Shown: positions 52,070-61,772, numbered from the stretch's first letter. The stretch is DNA of 64,000 nt from Pedobacter sp. W3I1 (GCF_030816015.1 NZ_JAUSXN010000001.1:5084001-5148000), one strand, 5' to 3'. Notes: generated by a model not told the origin, from the letters alone. A program made the numbers and translations.

Positions 52070-53365
52070 ATGGTAGCACAGATCCTTTTTCTAGTACTTA
52101 CACTTGCAGCAATTGCGCTGTTTACAGTTAATCTGCGTAAAATAATTCGCAATATCCGTTTAGGTAAACCGGTAGATCGACACGATCAGCCGCAAAAAAG
52201 ATTAATGACCATGCTTCGCGTGGCTTTTGGACAATCTAAAATGGTTGTCCGCCCTATCCCGGCTTTTCTCCACTTTTTTGTTTATATCGGTTTTGTAATC
52301 ATCAACATTGAGGTGTTGGAAATTATGATCGATGGCCTTTTCGGCACACACCGTATTTTTAACGGCTTAGGTGGTTTATATAATTTTTTGATCGGGTCTT
52401 TCGAAATCCTTGCTTTTACCGTTTGGGTTTCATGCGCTATTTTTCTTATCCGCAGGAATATTCTAAAACTTAAACGCTTTAGTGGCGTAGAGATGAAAAG
52501 CTGGCCGAAATCCGATGCTAATTATATTCTCATCACCGAGATTTTATTAATGAGTGCTTTTTTGTTCATGAATGCAGCTGATGCAAAATTACAACTTTTG
52601 GGCGCCAGCCATTATGTTAATGCAGGTGCATTTCCGGTAAGCCAGTATTTAATTAATCTCCTGCCTTCATCAGAAAGCGCCTTGCTTATAGTAGAGCGCA
52701 GCTGCTGGTGGTTCCATATTATAGGCATTTTGGCTTTCTTAAATTACCTGCCTTATTCGAAACATTTTCATATTCTTTTCGCTTTTCCAAACACCTATTT
52801 TTCTAATTTGGAACCTAAAGGTGAGTTTACCAACATGGCTTCGGTTACCAATGAAGTAAAGGCCATGCTCGATCCTTCTTTTGTTCCGGCAGAGACCGAA
52901 CCTGGCAAATTTGGCGCCAAAGATGTAACCGATTTAAGCTGGGTAAACCTGATGAATGCTTATACCTGTACTGAATGTGGAAGGTGTACTTCGGTATGCC
53001 CGGCAAATATTACAGGCAAACTTTTATCACCACGAAAAATTATGATGGATACCCGCGACCGTATTACAGAAGTGGGCCAAAATATTGATAAACACGGCGC
53101 AGAACACCAGGATGGAAAATCTTTATTAGACGATTACATCAGCAGAGAAGAAATTTGGGCTTGTACCAGCTGTAACGCCTGCGTAGAGGCCTGTCCGGTA
53201 AACATCGATCCATTACAGATTATTATGGAGCTTCGCCGTTTTGCAGTGATGGAAGAATCGCAGGCACCTGGAAGTATTAATGCGATGATGGGAAATATTG
53301 AGAATAACCAGGCACCCTGGAAATACTCTCCAGCCGATCGTTTTAACTGGGCACAAGAAAGCTAG
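52070..53365 (+). CDS. Membrane-bound 4Fe-4S oxidoreductase subunit
   Basis: A 431-residue protein with about five N-terminal membrane helices (residues 1-260) and a C-terminal domain with two ferredoxin-type motifs, CTECGRCTSVCP (about 301-312) and CTSCNACVEACP (about 365-376). It resembles subunits that pass electrons between a quinone and a soluble partner (heterodisulfide-reductase or glycolate-oxidase-like). The next gene, a CCG-domain protein, lies 81 nt downstream and probably forms a complex with it. The donor is unknown. Confidence 0.88.
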   Translation: MVAQILFLVLTLAAIALFTVNLRKIIRNIRLGKPVDRHDQPQKRLMTMLRVAFGQSKMVVRPIPAFLHFFVYIGFVIINIEVLEIMIDGLFGTHRIFNGLGGLYNFLIGSFEILAFTVWVSCAIFLIRRNILKLKRFSGVEMKSWPKSDANYILITEILLMSAFLFMNAADAKLQLLGASHYVNAGAFPVSQYLINLLPSSESALLIVERSCWWFHIIGILAFLNYLPYSKHFHILFAFPNTYFSNLEPKGEFTNMASVTNEVKAMLDPSFVPAETEPGKFGAKDVTDLSWVNLMNAYTCTECGRCTSVCPANITGKLLSPRKIMMDTRDRITEVGQNIDKHGAEHQDGKSLLDDYISREEIWACTSCNACVEACPVNIDPLQIIMELRRFAVMEESQAPGSINAMMGNIENNQAPWKYSPADRFNWAQES

Positions 53366-53445
53366 CAATTGACAGTTTTCAGTCGACATTGAATTAAAAA
53401 TATAATTACATCAGGTCTTGATACTTGATATTAGATACTAGACAA

Positions 53446-54234
53446 ATGGAATTTAAAGTCCCTACAATGGCCGAGTTAATGGCCGCAGGTGAAGAACCGG
53501 AAATATTATTTTGGGTTGGCTGTGCTGGAAGTTACGATGAAAGAGCGCAGAAAATTACCCGCGACATTTGCAAGATCTTACATCATGTAGGTATAAAATA
53601 CGCTGTATTAGGAACGGAAGAAAGCTGTACCGGAGATCCTGCTAAAAGGGCTGGTAACGAGTTCCTTTTCCAGATGCAGGCCATGACCAATATCGAGGTA
53701 TTGAATGCTTACAATATCAAAAAAATTGTAACAGGCTGTCCACATTGCTTTAATACCATTAAAAATGAATATCCGGGTTTAGGCGGCACTTACGAAGTGA
53801 TTCACCATACGCAACTGATCCAGGATTTAATTAACGAGGGCAAACTAAAAGCCGAGGGCGGCGAAAGTTTCAAAGGCAAAAAAATCACCTATCACGATCC
53901 GTGTTATCTGGGTCGTGGAAATGGAATTTACGAAGCGCCCAGAAAAGCCTTAGAGATACTTGATGCACAGTTGGTGGAAATGAAACGCTGCAAAAGCAAT
54001 GGTTTATGCTGTGGTGCCGGTGGTGCACAGATGTTTAAAGAGCCAGAAAAGGGAAATAAAGATATTAATGTAGAACGTATTGAAGAGGCTTTACAAACCA
54101 ATCCACAGGTTATTGCCGCTGGTTGCCCTTTCTGTATGACCATGCTAAGTGATGGCATTAAATTAAAAGATAAAGAACAGGAAGTTAAGGTAATGGATAT
54201 TGCGGAGATTACCGCAAGGGCAAATGGCCTGTAG
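53446..54234 (+). CDS. CCG-domain Fe-S protein (heterodisulfide reductase B/GlcF-like)
   Basis: A 262-residue soluble protein with two cysteine-rich CCG-like segments: ILFWVGCAGSYDERAQ with SCTGDPAKRAG and GCPHCFNTIKNEYP, then DPCYLGRGN, CCGAGGAQMF and AAGCPFCMTML. The frame opens at a TTG at 53425, but ATG 53446 is better. CCG domains bind a noncubane or 4Fe-4S cluster and act in lactate, glycolate or heterodisulfide oxidation. It follows the membrane Fe-S subunit and is probably its catalytic partner. Confidence 0.88.
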   Translation: MEFKVPTMAELMAAGEEPEILFWVGCAGSYDERAQKITRDICKILHHVGIKYAVLGTEESCTGDPAKRAGNEFLFQMQAMTNIEVLNAYNIKKIVTGCPHCFNTIKNEYPGLGGTYEVIHHTQLIQDLINEGKLKAEGGESFKGKKITYHDPCYLGRGNGIYEAPRKALEILDAQLVEMKRCKSNGLCCGAGGAQMFKEPEKGNKDINVERIEEALQTNPQVIAAGCPFCMTMLSDGIKLKDKEQEVKVMDIAEITARANGL

Positions 54235-54351
54235 CCATCATTTTAACTAAATAAACAAAGAGGCTGTATCACAAGTATAACTTGTCGGGGTTTCGTCATT
54301 CCAGTCAGTTTTAGCAAAAAACAAAGGAGTTGGGTGACAGGTAAGATAAAT

Positions 54352-54433
54352 CGTCATCTCGACCGCAGTGGAGAGATCTTTTAACATAGTCCAAAGATCT
54401 CTCCACTCCGCATTTGCTTCGGTCGAGATGACG
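54352..54433. repeat. Long inverted-repeat intergenic element, family B
   Basis: CGTCATCTCGACCG and GTGGAGAGATCTTT face AAAGATCTCTCCAC and CGGTCGAGATGACG, giving a near-perfect stem of about 30 bp interrupted by a short loop and small bulges. It sits downstream of the Fe-S genes. The same end pattern occurs at 29044-29163. Confidence 0.7.
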
Positions 54434-54584
54434 CCAATTTTAGATCTGTCATTGGTAACTCGATTGGGGGCACGAAGTGCTCATCGCAGATAATCTTAAT
54501 GCAAGCGCTTTAAGATTCCCGCCTGCGCGAGAATGACGACCACACTAATGGATTCTTTCAATGGTAGCCTGTCGAAAGGCCTGT

Positions 54585-54870
54585 TTAAATGCCCCTCAAA
54601 ACATTTCGACTACTTGTCCCGATTCATCGGACAGATTTAATAGCTTCTTATTTTAGGAAAGCAATAGCAGCATTCAATAGGTTAATTTCTCCCTGCTCTG
54701 CCTTTCCCGATGAAAATCGGGATCGTTCGATCAGGTTTAGTTTTGTTATTTTTCTGCTACGATGTCAGTTTTCCGTGCCACAGGCCCAAGTTCATAGCCC
54801 TGATCGAAGTGGCATCCCCGATATTTCATCGGGATAAAGCGAAGAGCAGGACTAAATAAAAAAAAGCAAT
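54585..54870. repeat. Repeat-like non-coding module
   Basis: A gene-free stretch with short paired words such as CCCGATGAAAATCGGGATCG and CCCCGATATTTCATCGGGAT, each a hairpin with AT loop. The open frame across it is not convincing. Style and patchiness resemble 41100-41500. Confidence 0.45.
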
Positions 54871-54964
54871 TGACACTGCGCTCCAGAACCGACCAGTGAG
54901 CTTAATAAGAAATTAATAAGGTATGTAATCAACTAAAATTCAAATGCTCATCATCAGCGGCAGT

Positions 54965-55450
54965 CTATGGTTTCTGAGAAATTGAAACCTCTGCATTAAT
55001 TTTATTCAGGTTATCACGGATGAGATTCAAATCTTCGGCTTCCACGTTTTTTAAAGGAATAATGATCTGTGTAGCCATCGAATCTACATCGCCTCCCCTG
55101 TCTTTATAGGTCTGCACAATTACGTCATCACCTTTGGTGTGGATATACAATTTACCAGAAGTGCTTGTACCATAATAGTCCATATCTTTAAATTTCGATA
55201 ACTTAAATGCGAAATACTCGGTTTTACCGTTATTAAAATACCGCTTGTAACGGCAAAAGCCATTGTTGGTAACATTTAGCTCATAACGTTTTACCTGGTC
55301 GCTTTCCTGGCTGTTATCGTAATGATCGGTAAATGTTTTTTGAAGAAAGTTAATCGATTGCGCTATGGATTCGGGGTCGGAAAAAGCACATAAAAACATA
55401 CAAAAAGCCGAAAGCAGGGATATTTTCAAGCAGAGTGTAAACTTTTTCAT
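54965..55450 (-). CDS. Secreted protein of unknown function
   Basis: A 161-residue protein with an N-terminal signal peptide (ISLLSAFCMFLCAFS, about residues 1-25). The mature part is mixed alpha/beta with no recognised motif (FCRYKRYFNNGKTEYFAFKL, LYIHTKGDDVIVQTY). It is divergent from a cytoplasmic conserved protein at 55501-55980, with a 50-bp gap. Confidence 0.75.
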   Translation of the reverse strand: MKKFTLCLKISLLSAFCMFLCAFSDPESIAQSINFLQKTFTDHYDNSQESDQVKRYELNVTNNGFCRYKRYFNNGKTEYFAFKLSKFKDMDYYGTSTSGKLYIHTKGDDVIVQTYKDRGGDVDSMATQIIIPLKNVEAEDLNLIRDNLNKINAEVSISQKP

Positions 55451-55500
55451 CAGGTTAGCGTTTTAAACACACCAATTTAATTAAAATCGTAAATTTGTAT

Positions 55501-55980
55501 ATGAGTTTTTCTCCACAATCAAGAGTTTGGGTATACCAAAGCGATCGTAAATTTACTTCGACCGAAGAAAATGAGATCTTAAACAAATTAGCAGCTTTTA
55601 CAAACCAATGGAAAGCACATGGAAATGAATTGCTTGCAAAAGCAGAAATCCGCTATGGCTTTTTTATTATCCTAACAGTCGACGAAAGTCAGGCGGGTGT
55701 TACCGGTTGCTCTATTGATAGCTCTGTTCGCTTAATTAAAGAAATTGAACAGGAATACCATGTAGATCTTTTTAACCGTTTCAACATTGCCTACAAAGTA
55801 AATGGAGCAGTTGTGGTAAACAGCAAAGAAGATTTTGAAACGTTGGTCAATATTAAACAGGTAACACCAGAAACTACAGTGTTTAACAATATGGTGCAGA
55901 ACCTGGCAGAACTGGAGAACAAATGGGAAGTACCCTTTCAAAATAGCTGGCATTCTACTGTTTTTGCCCATTTATTATAA
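55501..55980 (+). CDS. Conserved protein of unknown function
   Basis: A 159-residue cytoplasmic protein (MSFSPQSRVWVYQSDRKF...) without signal peptide or membrane helix. The ATG at 55501 is preferred over the TTG at 55495. A TAAATTTG -7-like box ends three bases before the ATG (55490-55497), so the transcript could be leaderless or the box coincidental. It is followed after 6 nt by a YciI-like gene, with which it is probably cotranscribed. Confidence 0.8.
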   Translation: MSFSPQSRVWVYQSDRKFTSTEENEILNKLAAFTNQWKAHGNELLAKAEIRYGFFIILTVDESQAGVTGCSIDSSVRLIKEIEQEYHVDLFNRFNIAYKVNGAVVVNSKEDFETLVNIKQVTPETTVFNNMVQNLAELENKWEVPFQNSWHSTVFAHLL

Positions 55981-55986
55981 AAAAGT

Positions 55987-56277
55987 ATGTTTATCATAGA
56001 TCTTAAATATATTGTTCCGCTAACCGAGTTAGATGAGCATATGGATGCCCATGTTCAATATTTAAAGAAGTACTATAAAAAAAACATTTTCGTGGCCTCG
56101 GGTAGAAAAGTACCCCGTACCGGTGGAATTATTTTAGCCCTGGCAAAAGATGAAGAGGCTTTAAAAAAAATCCTGATGGAAGATCCGTTTTACAAACACC
56201 GGTTAGCCGATTTCTCCATTACACATTTCTTAACCTCACAATATCATCCAGATCTCGAATCACTTTTAGGAAATTAA
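55987..56277 (+). CDS. YciI-like family protein
   Basis: A 96-residue protein with the YCII ferredoxin-like fold pattern: DLKYIVPLTELDEHMDAHVQYL, then an alternating strand-helix (GIILALAKDEEALKKILMEDPF). The conserved histidine/aspartate pocket (EHMDAH and EDPF) is present. Function is not known in general; some relatives are chlorodienelactone or ring-cleavage enzymes. It follows the gene above by 6 nt. Confidence 0.85.
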   Translation: MFIIDLKYIVPLTELDEHMDAHVQYLKKYYKKNIFVASGRKVPRTGGIILALAKDEEALKKILMEDPFYKHRLADFSITHFLTSQYHPDLESLLGN

Positions 56278-56368
56278 TTCTTAAAACCAGCAGCGGTATT
56301 CTACATTATTTTCGCTATTAGTCAAACAATTAGCTGGCAAAAAACATTATATTGGTTAAATCAAACTA

Positions 56369-58786
56369 ATGTTTATGAAGCGCTGGCTCAAAATCTCTTT
56401 AAAAATTATATCTGTTGTTGTTGTTCTGATTATCCTAACCTGGCTGGCAGGTGCATTTTATATCAGCAGAAATAAAAAAGAAGTACTTGCTTCTATCCTG
56501 TCGCAGCTCAATAAAAATTTAAACGGAAAAATTACTGCTACAAGCATGGAGCCCACACTCCTTAAAAGTTTCCCAGGCGTTTCGGTATCCTTAAATGGTG
56601 TATTACTTAGAGATAGCCTATGGAACCAACATAAACACGATCTTTTAAAAGCGCAGGATATAGATGTATCGCTAAATGTACTTTCGCTTATTGTGGGCAA
56701 TATTAACATTAAACAGATTGCGATTAATAACGCATCTATTTATATCTACACCGATTCTACAGGCTATAGCAATACCAGTATTTTTAAAAGCAAGCCTAAA
56801 ACGGAGAAAACATCGTCATCAAAATCCTCAGCATTAGAAGTTAAGAAAATTGATTTTAACCAGGTGAGTTTAATATTGGACAACAAAAAGAGATTCAAGT
56901 TATTCAATTTTAATATCGATCAGATCCAGGGCAGAATGGAATACCCTGATAGCGGCTGGACAGGTAAAATCAAGTTAATGACTAAGGTAAACAGTTTCGC
57001 CTTTAATACGCGTAAAGGTAGCTTTTTGAAAGACAAGACCTTGGATGGAACATTAAATGCACATTACAGCCGCGATATGCATGCGGTAATTCTTAGTCCT
57101 GAAATATTAAACATTGGCGGCCACCCTTTTAAAATCGGTGCTAAAATAGGATTAGATAAATCTGCTTTTGCCATTAGCATAGCTGTTGATAATATTTTAT
57201 TTAGAGATGTTGCTTTACTCCTGTCGCCTAATATCTCTTCCAAACTCTTAAAGTTCGGCATAGAAAAACCGATCGATATCCAGGGAAATATTATTGACGA
57301 TGGATCAGGAAAATATGGAGATCCATTGATCAAAGTGGGTATAACCGTTCGGGATAATGTGGTTTCTATTCCATCAGGTAAATTAACGGCTTGTAATTTT
57401 GATGGTTCCTTTACCAATCGGGATACCGTTGGTGGTATTATTGGTGATGAAAACTCATCTATCAAATTCCACAGGCTTACGGCAAAATATTTTAATGCAC
57501 CGCTTAAAATCGACACTTTCTCGGTAAATAATTTATCTCGTCCAATTGCCACCGGACTGGTAACTTCACAATTTCCCCTATCCAATTTAAACAATTCATT
57601 AGGCACGAATGATTTCGAATTTAAAAACGGAACAGCCAACTTAAGGTTATATTGCAAGGCTGATATTGATAACTTCAGGTTTACCAAACCAGTTGTTTCG
57701 GGGAAAGTACAGATCGCCGATGCCGACATTCTTTACATCCCCCGGAGGCTCCATCTGGTAAAAAGTGCGCTAAACATCAACTTTAACCAAAATGATTTAT
57801 CGATCCAGAATGGGCATTTCCAATTGGGCAAAAGCGAACTTAATGTAAGCTGTAGCATCGCCAATTTTGCCAACCTGTATTACACTGCCCCCGAGAAAAT
57901 ATTGGTGAACCTAAAAATGTCAAGCCCTCAGCTCTACCTAAAAGAATTTTTACCTTTCTTAGGACCAAGAACAGCAAAGAAAAAATCGGGCGGAAACAAA
58001 CAAGTGGTTTCGAAAGAGCTCAGTAATGTATTGGAGCTTTCGAAAATGAATATCCGCTTAACAGTTAATAAAGCCATTTATGATAATTTTCTGGCCAAAA
58101 ACCTCGATGCTGACATTTCTTTACGTGGCGGAGGTATATTTTTCAACAAAATAAGTGTGGCCCATGCCGGGGGACAGCTATCACTAAATGGAAGTATTAT
58201 GCAGGAAGCTGCCTCAAATAGCTTTAAAATCAACTCAAAGATCAGCCATGTAAGTGTTAAAGACTTCTTTTATTCGTTTGATAACTTCGGACAGAATACC
58301 ATTACCAACAAAAATTTAAAAGGTTATTTATCATCGTTGGTTAACATTTCCGGAAGAATATCGCATACAGGAAAAATTCTTCCACGATCGATAAACGGCA
58401 AAGTAGTGTTTAACCTAAACAATGCAGCCCTGGTTAATTTCGACCCTATGATTAGGGTAGGAAAATTTGCCTTTGCCAATAGAAACCTATCAAACGTAGA
58501 AATCAAAAACCTCGATGGGACCCTTAATATCCATGGCGACAAGGTAGAAATCAATCCGATGCTGGTAAACTCAAGTGCTTTAAACTTTAATGTAAAAGGT
58601 ACTTATGCTTTAGGAAATGGCACAAATGTAGAGATGGACATTCCATTGAGAAACCCTAAAGGGGATGAAAACCTAACCAGATCAGAAAAAAGAGAAGCCC
58701 GTATGCGCGGTATTGTATTGCACTTAAAAGCCGTAGATGACGAAAAAGGTGGGATAAAGATCAGGTGGAATAAGGATCATGAATAG
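56369..58786 (+). CDS. AsmA-family envelope protein
   Basis: An 805-residue protein with one N-terminal membrane helix (about 9-29) and a long periplasmic region of repeated beta-strands, ending with the AsmA-like C-terminal domain (FNLNNAALVNFDPMIRVGKF, ALGNGTNVEMDIPLRNPKG). The family is related to bridge-like lipid-transfer proteins that move phospholipid between membranes. ATG 56369 and ATG 56375 are both possible. A large imperfect inverted repeat follows and may end transcription. Confidence 0.85.
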   Translation: MFMKRWLKISLKIISVVVVLIILTWLAGAFYISRNKKEVLASILSQLNKNLNGKITATSMEPTLLKSFPGVSVSLNGVLLRDSLWNQHKHDLLKAQDIDVSLNVLSLIVGNINIKQIAINNASIYIYTDSTGYSNTSIFKSKPKTEKTSSSKSSALEVKKIDFNQVSLILDNKKRFKLFNFNIDQIQGRMEYPDSGWTGKIKLMTKVNSFAFNTRKGSFLKDKTLDGTLNAHYSRDMHAVILSPEILNIGGHPFKIGAKIGLDKSAFAISIAVDNILFRDVALLLSPNISSKLLKFGIEKPIDIQGNIIDDGSGKYGDPLIKVGITVRDNVVSIPSGKLTACNFDGSFTNRDTVGGIIGDENSSIKFHRLTAKYFNAPLKIDTFSVNNLSRPIATGLVTSQFPLSNLNNSLGTNDFEFKNGTANLRLYCKADIDNFRFTKPVVSGKVQIADADILYIPRRLHLVKSALNINFNQNDLSIQNGHFQLGKSELNVSCSIANFANLYYTAPEKILVNLKMSSPQLYLKEFLPFLGPRTAKKKSGGNKQVVSKELSNVLELSKMNIRLTVNKAIYDNFLAKNLDADISLRGGGIFFNKISVAHAGGQLSLNGSIMQEAASNSFKINSKISHVSVKDFFYSFDNFGQNTITNKNLKGYLSSLVNISGRISHTGKILPRSINGKVVFNLNNAALVNFDPMIRVGKFAFANRNLSNVEIKNLDGTLNIHGDKVEINPMLVNSSALNFNVKGTYALGNGTNVEMDIPLRNPKGDENLTRSEKREARMRGIVLHLKAVDDEKGGIKIRWNKDHE

Positions 58787-58788
58787 TT

Positions 58789-58866
58789 TTAGTCCCAAGT
58801 CTGGAGTCCTGAGTCTTCAGTCAATTAATCGACTAAGGACTTTGGACTCAGGACTTAAGACTAAAA
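58789..58866. terminator. Long imperfect inverted repeat between convergent asmA-like and mtgA genes
   Basis: AGTCCTGAGTC and GACTCAGGACT words face each other across about 20 nt (about 58806-58854), with AGTCTTAAGTCC near the mtgA end, followed on the plus strand by AAAAAT and on the minus by TTTTAG. It is a plausible bidirectional terminator. Confidence 0.45.
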
Positions 58867-59589
58867 ATCCAACGGTCCTAACCTGTTCATATTTCTTAAA
58901 ATCAGATATTGGCGGTGCCTGATGTATGGGGTTGCATTTTTGGGCGTCCATCTTCTCGGGTTTGGAAAACAAGAAGCAATTAAAGCAGCTTGTTTCTTAG
59001 TCAGTTTTGTACAAGACTTACCATAATACTCCTGGGCAGCAGCCTCGGCACCATAAATCCCATCACCCATTTCAATTACGTTCAGGTAAACTTCCAATAT
59101 TCTTTCTTTACTCCAGAAGAGCTCGATCAATAAGGTAAAATACGCTTCAAAACCTTTTCTTATCCACGATCGGCCAGGCCATAAGAAAACGTTTTTAGCT
59201 GTTTGTTGTGAAATGGTACTTCCACCCTTTACCTTTTTCCCTTTGGCGTTACTGGCAAAAGCTTTTTCAATGGCTTTCATATCAAAACCAATATGTTTTA
59301 AAAAGAGTTGGTCTTCGGCAGATACTGCAGCTCGTTTCATATTATCAGACATATCTTCGAATTTCACCCACTTTTTCTCCGTTTTAAAAGGTTTTCCATC
59401 GGCTTTACGCTCAATGTTCCGTAGTACCATTAAAAGTGTAATAGGAGGATTGATAAAACGTAGGGCGATTACCCAAAACACAGAAACCAGCAGAAAATAT
59501 AAAAATACTTTCGTCGCAATATTGATAATCTTCTTTAAAAGGGGATGTTTTGCCTTGCTTTTAGTTCTGGTTGTCCGCGTTTTCGCCAT
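58861..59589 (-). CDS. mtgA: Monofunctional peptidoglycan glycosyltransferase
   Basis: A 242-residue GT51 protein from ATG 59589: an N-terminal membrane helix (about 22-42), then the catalytic E92 in SAEDQLFLKHIGFD (motif 1), GGSTISQQTAKN (motif 2) and RKGFEAYFTLLIE and NVIEMGDG (motifs 3-4). It polymerises glycan strands without a transpeptidase domain. The open frame upstream to 59727 has no typical start features, so ATG 59589 is chosen. TACCTTTG ends four bases before this ATG, close to a -7 box. Confidence 0.93.
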   Translation of the reverse strand: MAKTRTTRTKSKAKHPLLKKIINIATKVFLYFLLVSVFWVIALRFINPPITLLMVLRNIERKADGKPFKTEKKWVKFEDMSDNMKRAAVSAEDQLFLKHIGFDMKAIEKAFASNAKGKKVKGGSTISQQTAKNVFLWPGRSWIRKGFEAYFTLLIELFWSKERILEVYLNVIEMGDGIYGAEAAAQEYYGKSCTKLTKKQAALIASCFPNPRRWTPKNATPYIRHRQYLILRNMNRLGPLDF

Positions 59590-59774
59590 GGTGCAAAGGT
59601 AATTAAAGGGATGGAAGATGGGAAGTACAGCAGATGGGAATAATGCAAAAAAAATATTTTTGTACTCAAAAAACAAAGCTAAAATGCAAAATTCTCGTTG
59701 TAAACCTTTAATGCACATTAAAATCACTTTGTTTATGTATTTTGTGATTCAGATTTTTAAACAAAATTAACCAA

Positions 59775-60584
59775 ATGAAAAAACTGGGTTATCTTCTTCT
59801 TGCCGTTACCCTATGGAGCTGCAGCACAACGAAAAACATGAATAACCAATCGGAAAAGTGGATAACGCTTTTTAACGGGAAAGACATTAAAGATTGGAAC
59901 GTTAAAATCCACCATCACGATTACAATGTAAATTTCGGAAATACCTTTAGGGTTGAAGATGGAATAATACAGGTACGATACGATCAATACGGCGATTTCA
60001 ATGATCAGTTTGGTCATCTTTATTACAAAATGCCTTTTTCCTATTATCATTTAAAATTAAAATACCGTTTTGTTGGTGAGCTGCAAAAAGGTGCGCCAAG
60101 TTATACCTTGCGTAATAGTGGGGTAATGTTCCATTCTCAAGATCCGAAAACCATGCCTAAAGAACAAGATTGGCCAATTTCAATCGAAATGCAGTTTTTA
60201 GGTGGTTTGAGCGATGGCCGTCCCCGCCCTACCGGAAATATGTGTTCGCCAGGAACGGAGATTTTTTATAACGGCAGTAAGTTTCCGGGCCACTGCCTGG
60301 ATTCAAAATCAAAAACGTACGATGGCGACCAGTGGGTATCTGCCGAACTTATTGTTATGGGCGATTCGATCGTAAAGCATATTATTAATGGTGATACCGT
60401 ATTGCAGTATAACAAGCCACAAATTGGCGGAGGCGTAGCTAATCGTTTCGACCCGAAAATTAAAATCGATGGAAAAGCGCTTACACAAGGTTTTATTGCC
60501 TTACAAAGTGAAGGACAGCCGGTAGATTTTAAGGATATCCAGATTATGGAACTCCCACACCATGGCAAGAAAAAATCTAATTAA
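59775..60584 (+). CDS. DUF1080 (3-keto-disaccharide hydrolase-like) lipoprotein
   Basis: A 269-residue protein with lipoprotein signal (LLLAVTLWSC) and the DUF1080 jelly-roll: WITLFNGKDIKDWNV near the start, then NSGVMFHSQDPKTMPKEQDWPISIEMQFLG, and FIALQSEGQPVDFKDIQIMEL at the end. Such proteins act on glycosides in the periplasm or at the surface; the substrate is unknown. It is followed after 30 nt by an SDR gene. Confidence 0.9.
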   Translation: MKKLGYLLLAVTLWSCSTTKNMNNQSEKWITLFNGKDIKDWNVKIHHHDYNVNFGNTFRVEDGIIQVRYDQYGDFNDQFGHLYYKMPFSYYHLKLKYRFVGELQKGAPSYTLRNSGVMFHSQDPKTMPKEQDWPISIEMQFLGGLSDGRPRPTGNMCSPGTEIFYNGSKFPGHCLDSKSKTYDGDQWVSAELIVMGDSIVKHIINGDTVLQYNKPQIGGGVANRFDPKIKIDGKALTQGFIALQSEGQPVDFKDIQIMELPHHGKKKSN

Positions 60585-60614
60585 ACATTTTTCGATATCA
60601 TACGTTACAACAAC

Positions 60615-61313
60615 ATGAAAGTTGCATTAATTACAGGAGGAAGTAAAGGAATTGGTTTCGGCATTGCCGAAGCCCTTTTAAAAGAAGGTTATAAGGTAGC
60701 CATTACCAGCAGAACAATTGCGAGCGCAAACCAGGCGGCGTCACATTTGGTGGCACATGGTGATGTATTGGCCATTGAGGCAGATGTTGCAGATTTTAAT
60801 TCTCAGCAGGATGCCGTAAAATTAATACTTGAAAAATGGGGACAATTGGATGTACTCATCGCCAATGCAGGTGTTGGTCATTTTGCACCCATTGATGAAT
60901 TAGACATTAATTTATGGAAAGAAACCATTGATACCAATTTAACCGGTGTTTTTTACAGTATCAAAGCCGCTGTTGAAGAAATCAAAAAAACGAAAGGGCA
61001 TATCTTTACGATATCAAGTTTAGCAGGCACAAACTTTTTTGCAGGAGGTTCTGCTTATAATGCCAGTAAATTTGGTTTAACGGGCTTTACCCAATCGGTT
61101 ATGCTCGATTTAAGAAAATATGGCGTAAAGGTGAGTACCATTATGCCCGGATCGGTAGCGAGCCATTTTAACGATCACCAACCCAATACTGAAGATGATG
61201 CCTGGAAAATCCAGCCAGAGGATATGGGTAAACTGATTGTTGATTTATTGGCCATGCCAGCAAGAACATTACCGAGTAAGGTAGAAATCAGGCCAACCAC
61301 GCCGAAAGGGTAA
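60615..61313 (+). CDS. Short-chain dehydrogenase/reductase
   Basis: A 232-residue classical SDR: TGGSKGIGFG cofactor loop, NAG (84-86), and the catalytic Ser135-Tyr148-Lys152 set (SSLAGT ... YNASK). The NAD(P)H preference is not clear. It follows the DUF1080 lipoprotein by 30 nt, so the two may form one transcript. Substrate unknown. Confidence 0.92.
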   Translation: MKVALITGGSKGIGFGIAEALLKEGYKVAITSRTIASANQAASHLVAHGDVLAIEADVADFNSQQDAVKLILEKWGQLDVLIANAGVGHFAPIDELDINLWKETIDTNLTGVFYSIKAAVEEIKKTKGHIFTISSLAGTNFFAGGSAYNASKFGLTGFTQSVMLDLRKYGVKVSTIMPGSVASHFNDHQPNTEDDAWKIQPEDMGKLIVDLLAMPARTLPSKVEIRPTTPKG

Positions 61314-61715
61314 CCTTATTGTATAGACGTTCACTTAAGTCTGTGGGAACCTATAAGGTTTCCCACGGGTTTGCTGATTCAGCGCCCATTAAGCATTTTT
61401 ATTAGCAGTTCATTACATTTTCATCATATTCTCACTGTCGATGCGCTAAAATGCCCTGACTTTGTTACAAAAACATCTTATATCTGGGTTGACTTTGTTA
61501 CAAAACAGGAAATAGTGACCTTTAACGATTCATGGTATATGGAAGCGAGTTTAGGCTAGAAAAAACAATTACTCCAGCAGGCAAGCCATATCTCTTATTA
61601 AACCTTCCATACTACCTGGAACGCGAATTGCAGAATATGCTGAGTGGTTAACAAATCAATCACTGTAAAATCATACACCGTCATCCCTCTTACATTATTA
61701 CATCTTACATCCAAT
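61314..61715. other. Gene-free intergenic region with weak hairpin
   Basis: After the SDR gene a hairpin GTGGGAACC (61343-61351) with GGTTTCCCAC (61357-61366) appears, with one bulge and no T-tract. The rest of the gap, to the rplI terminator, has no credible gene; the short open frame there is out of character with the coding regions nearby. Confidence 0.45.
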
Positions 61716-61753
61716 AAAAATGGCCTCTCGATTTTCATCAAGAGGCCATTTTT
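61716..61753 (-). terminator. Terminator of the rpsF-rpsR-rplI operon
   Basis: Perfect 13-bp arms AAAAATGGCCTCT (61716-61728) and AGAGGCCATTTTT (61741-61753), 12-nt loop, T-rich on both sides. Confidence 0.9.
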
Positions 61754-61772
61754 ATTGATTCTTAAAGAATGC

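Noticed and set aside
61371..61559. 62-residue plus-strand frame after the SDR gene
   Set aside because: No start context, low similarity to coding composition, and the surrounding gap has only a weak hairpin.
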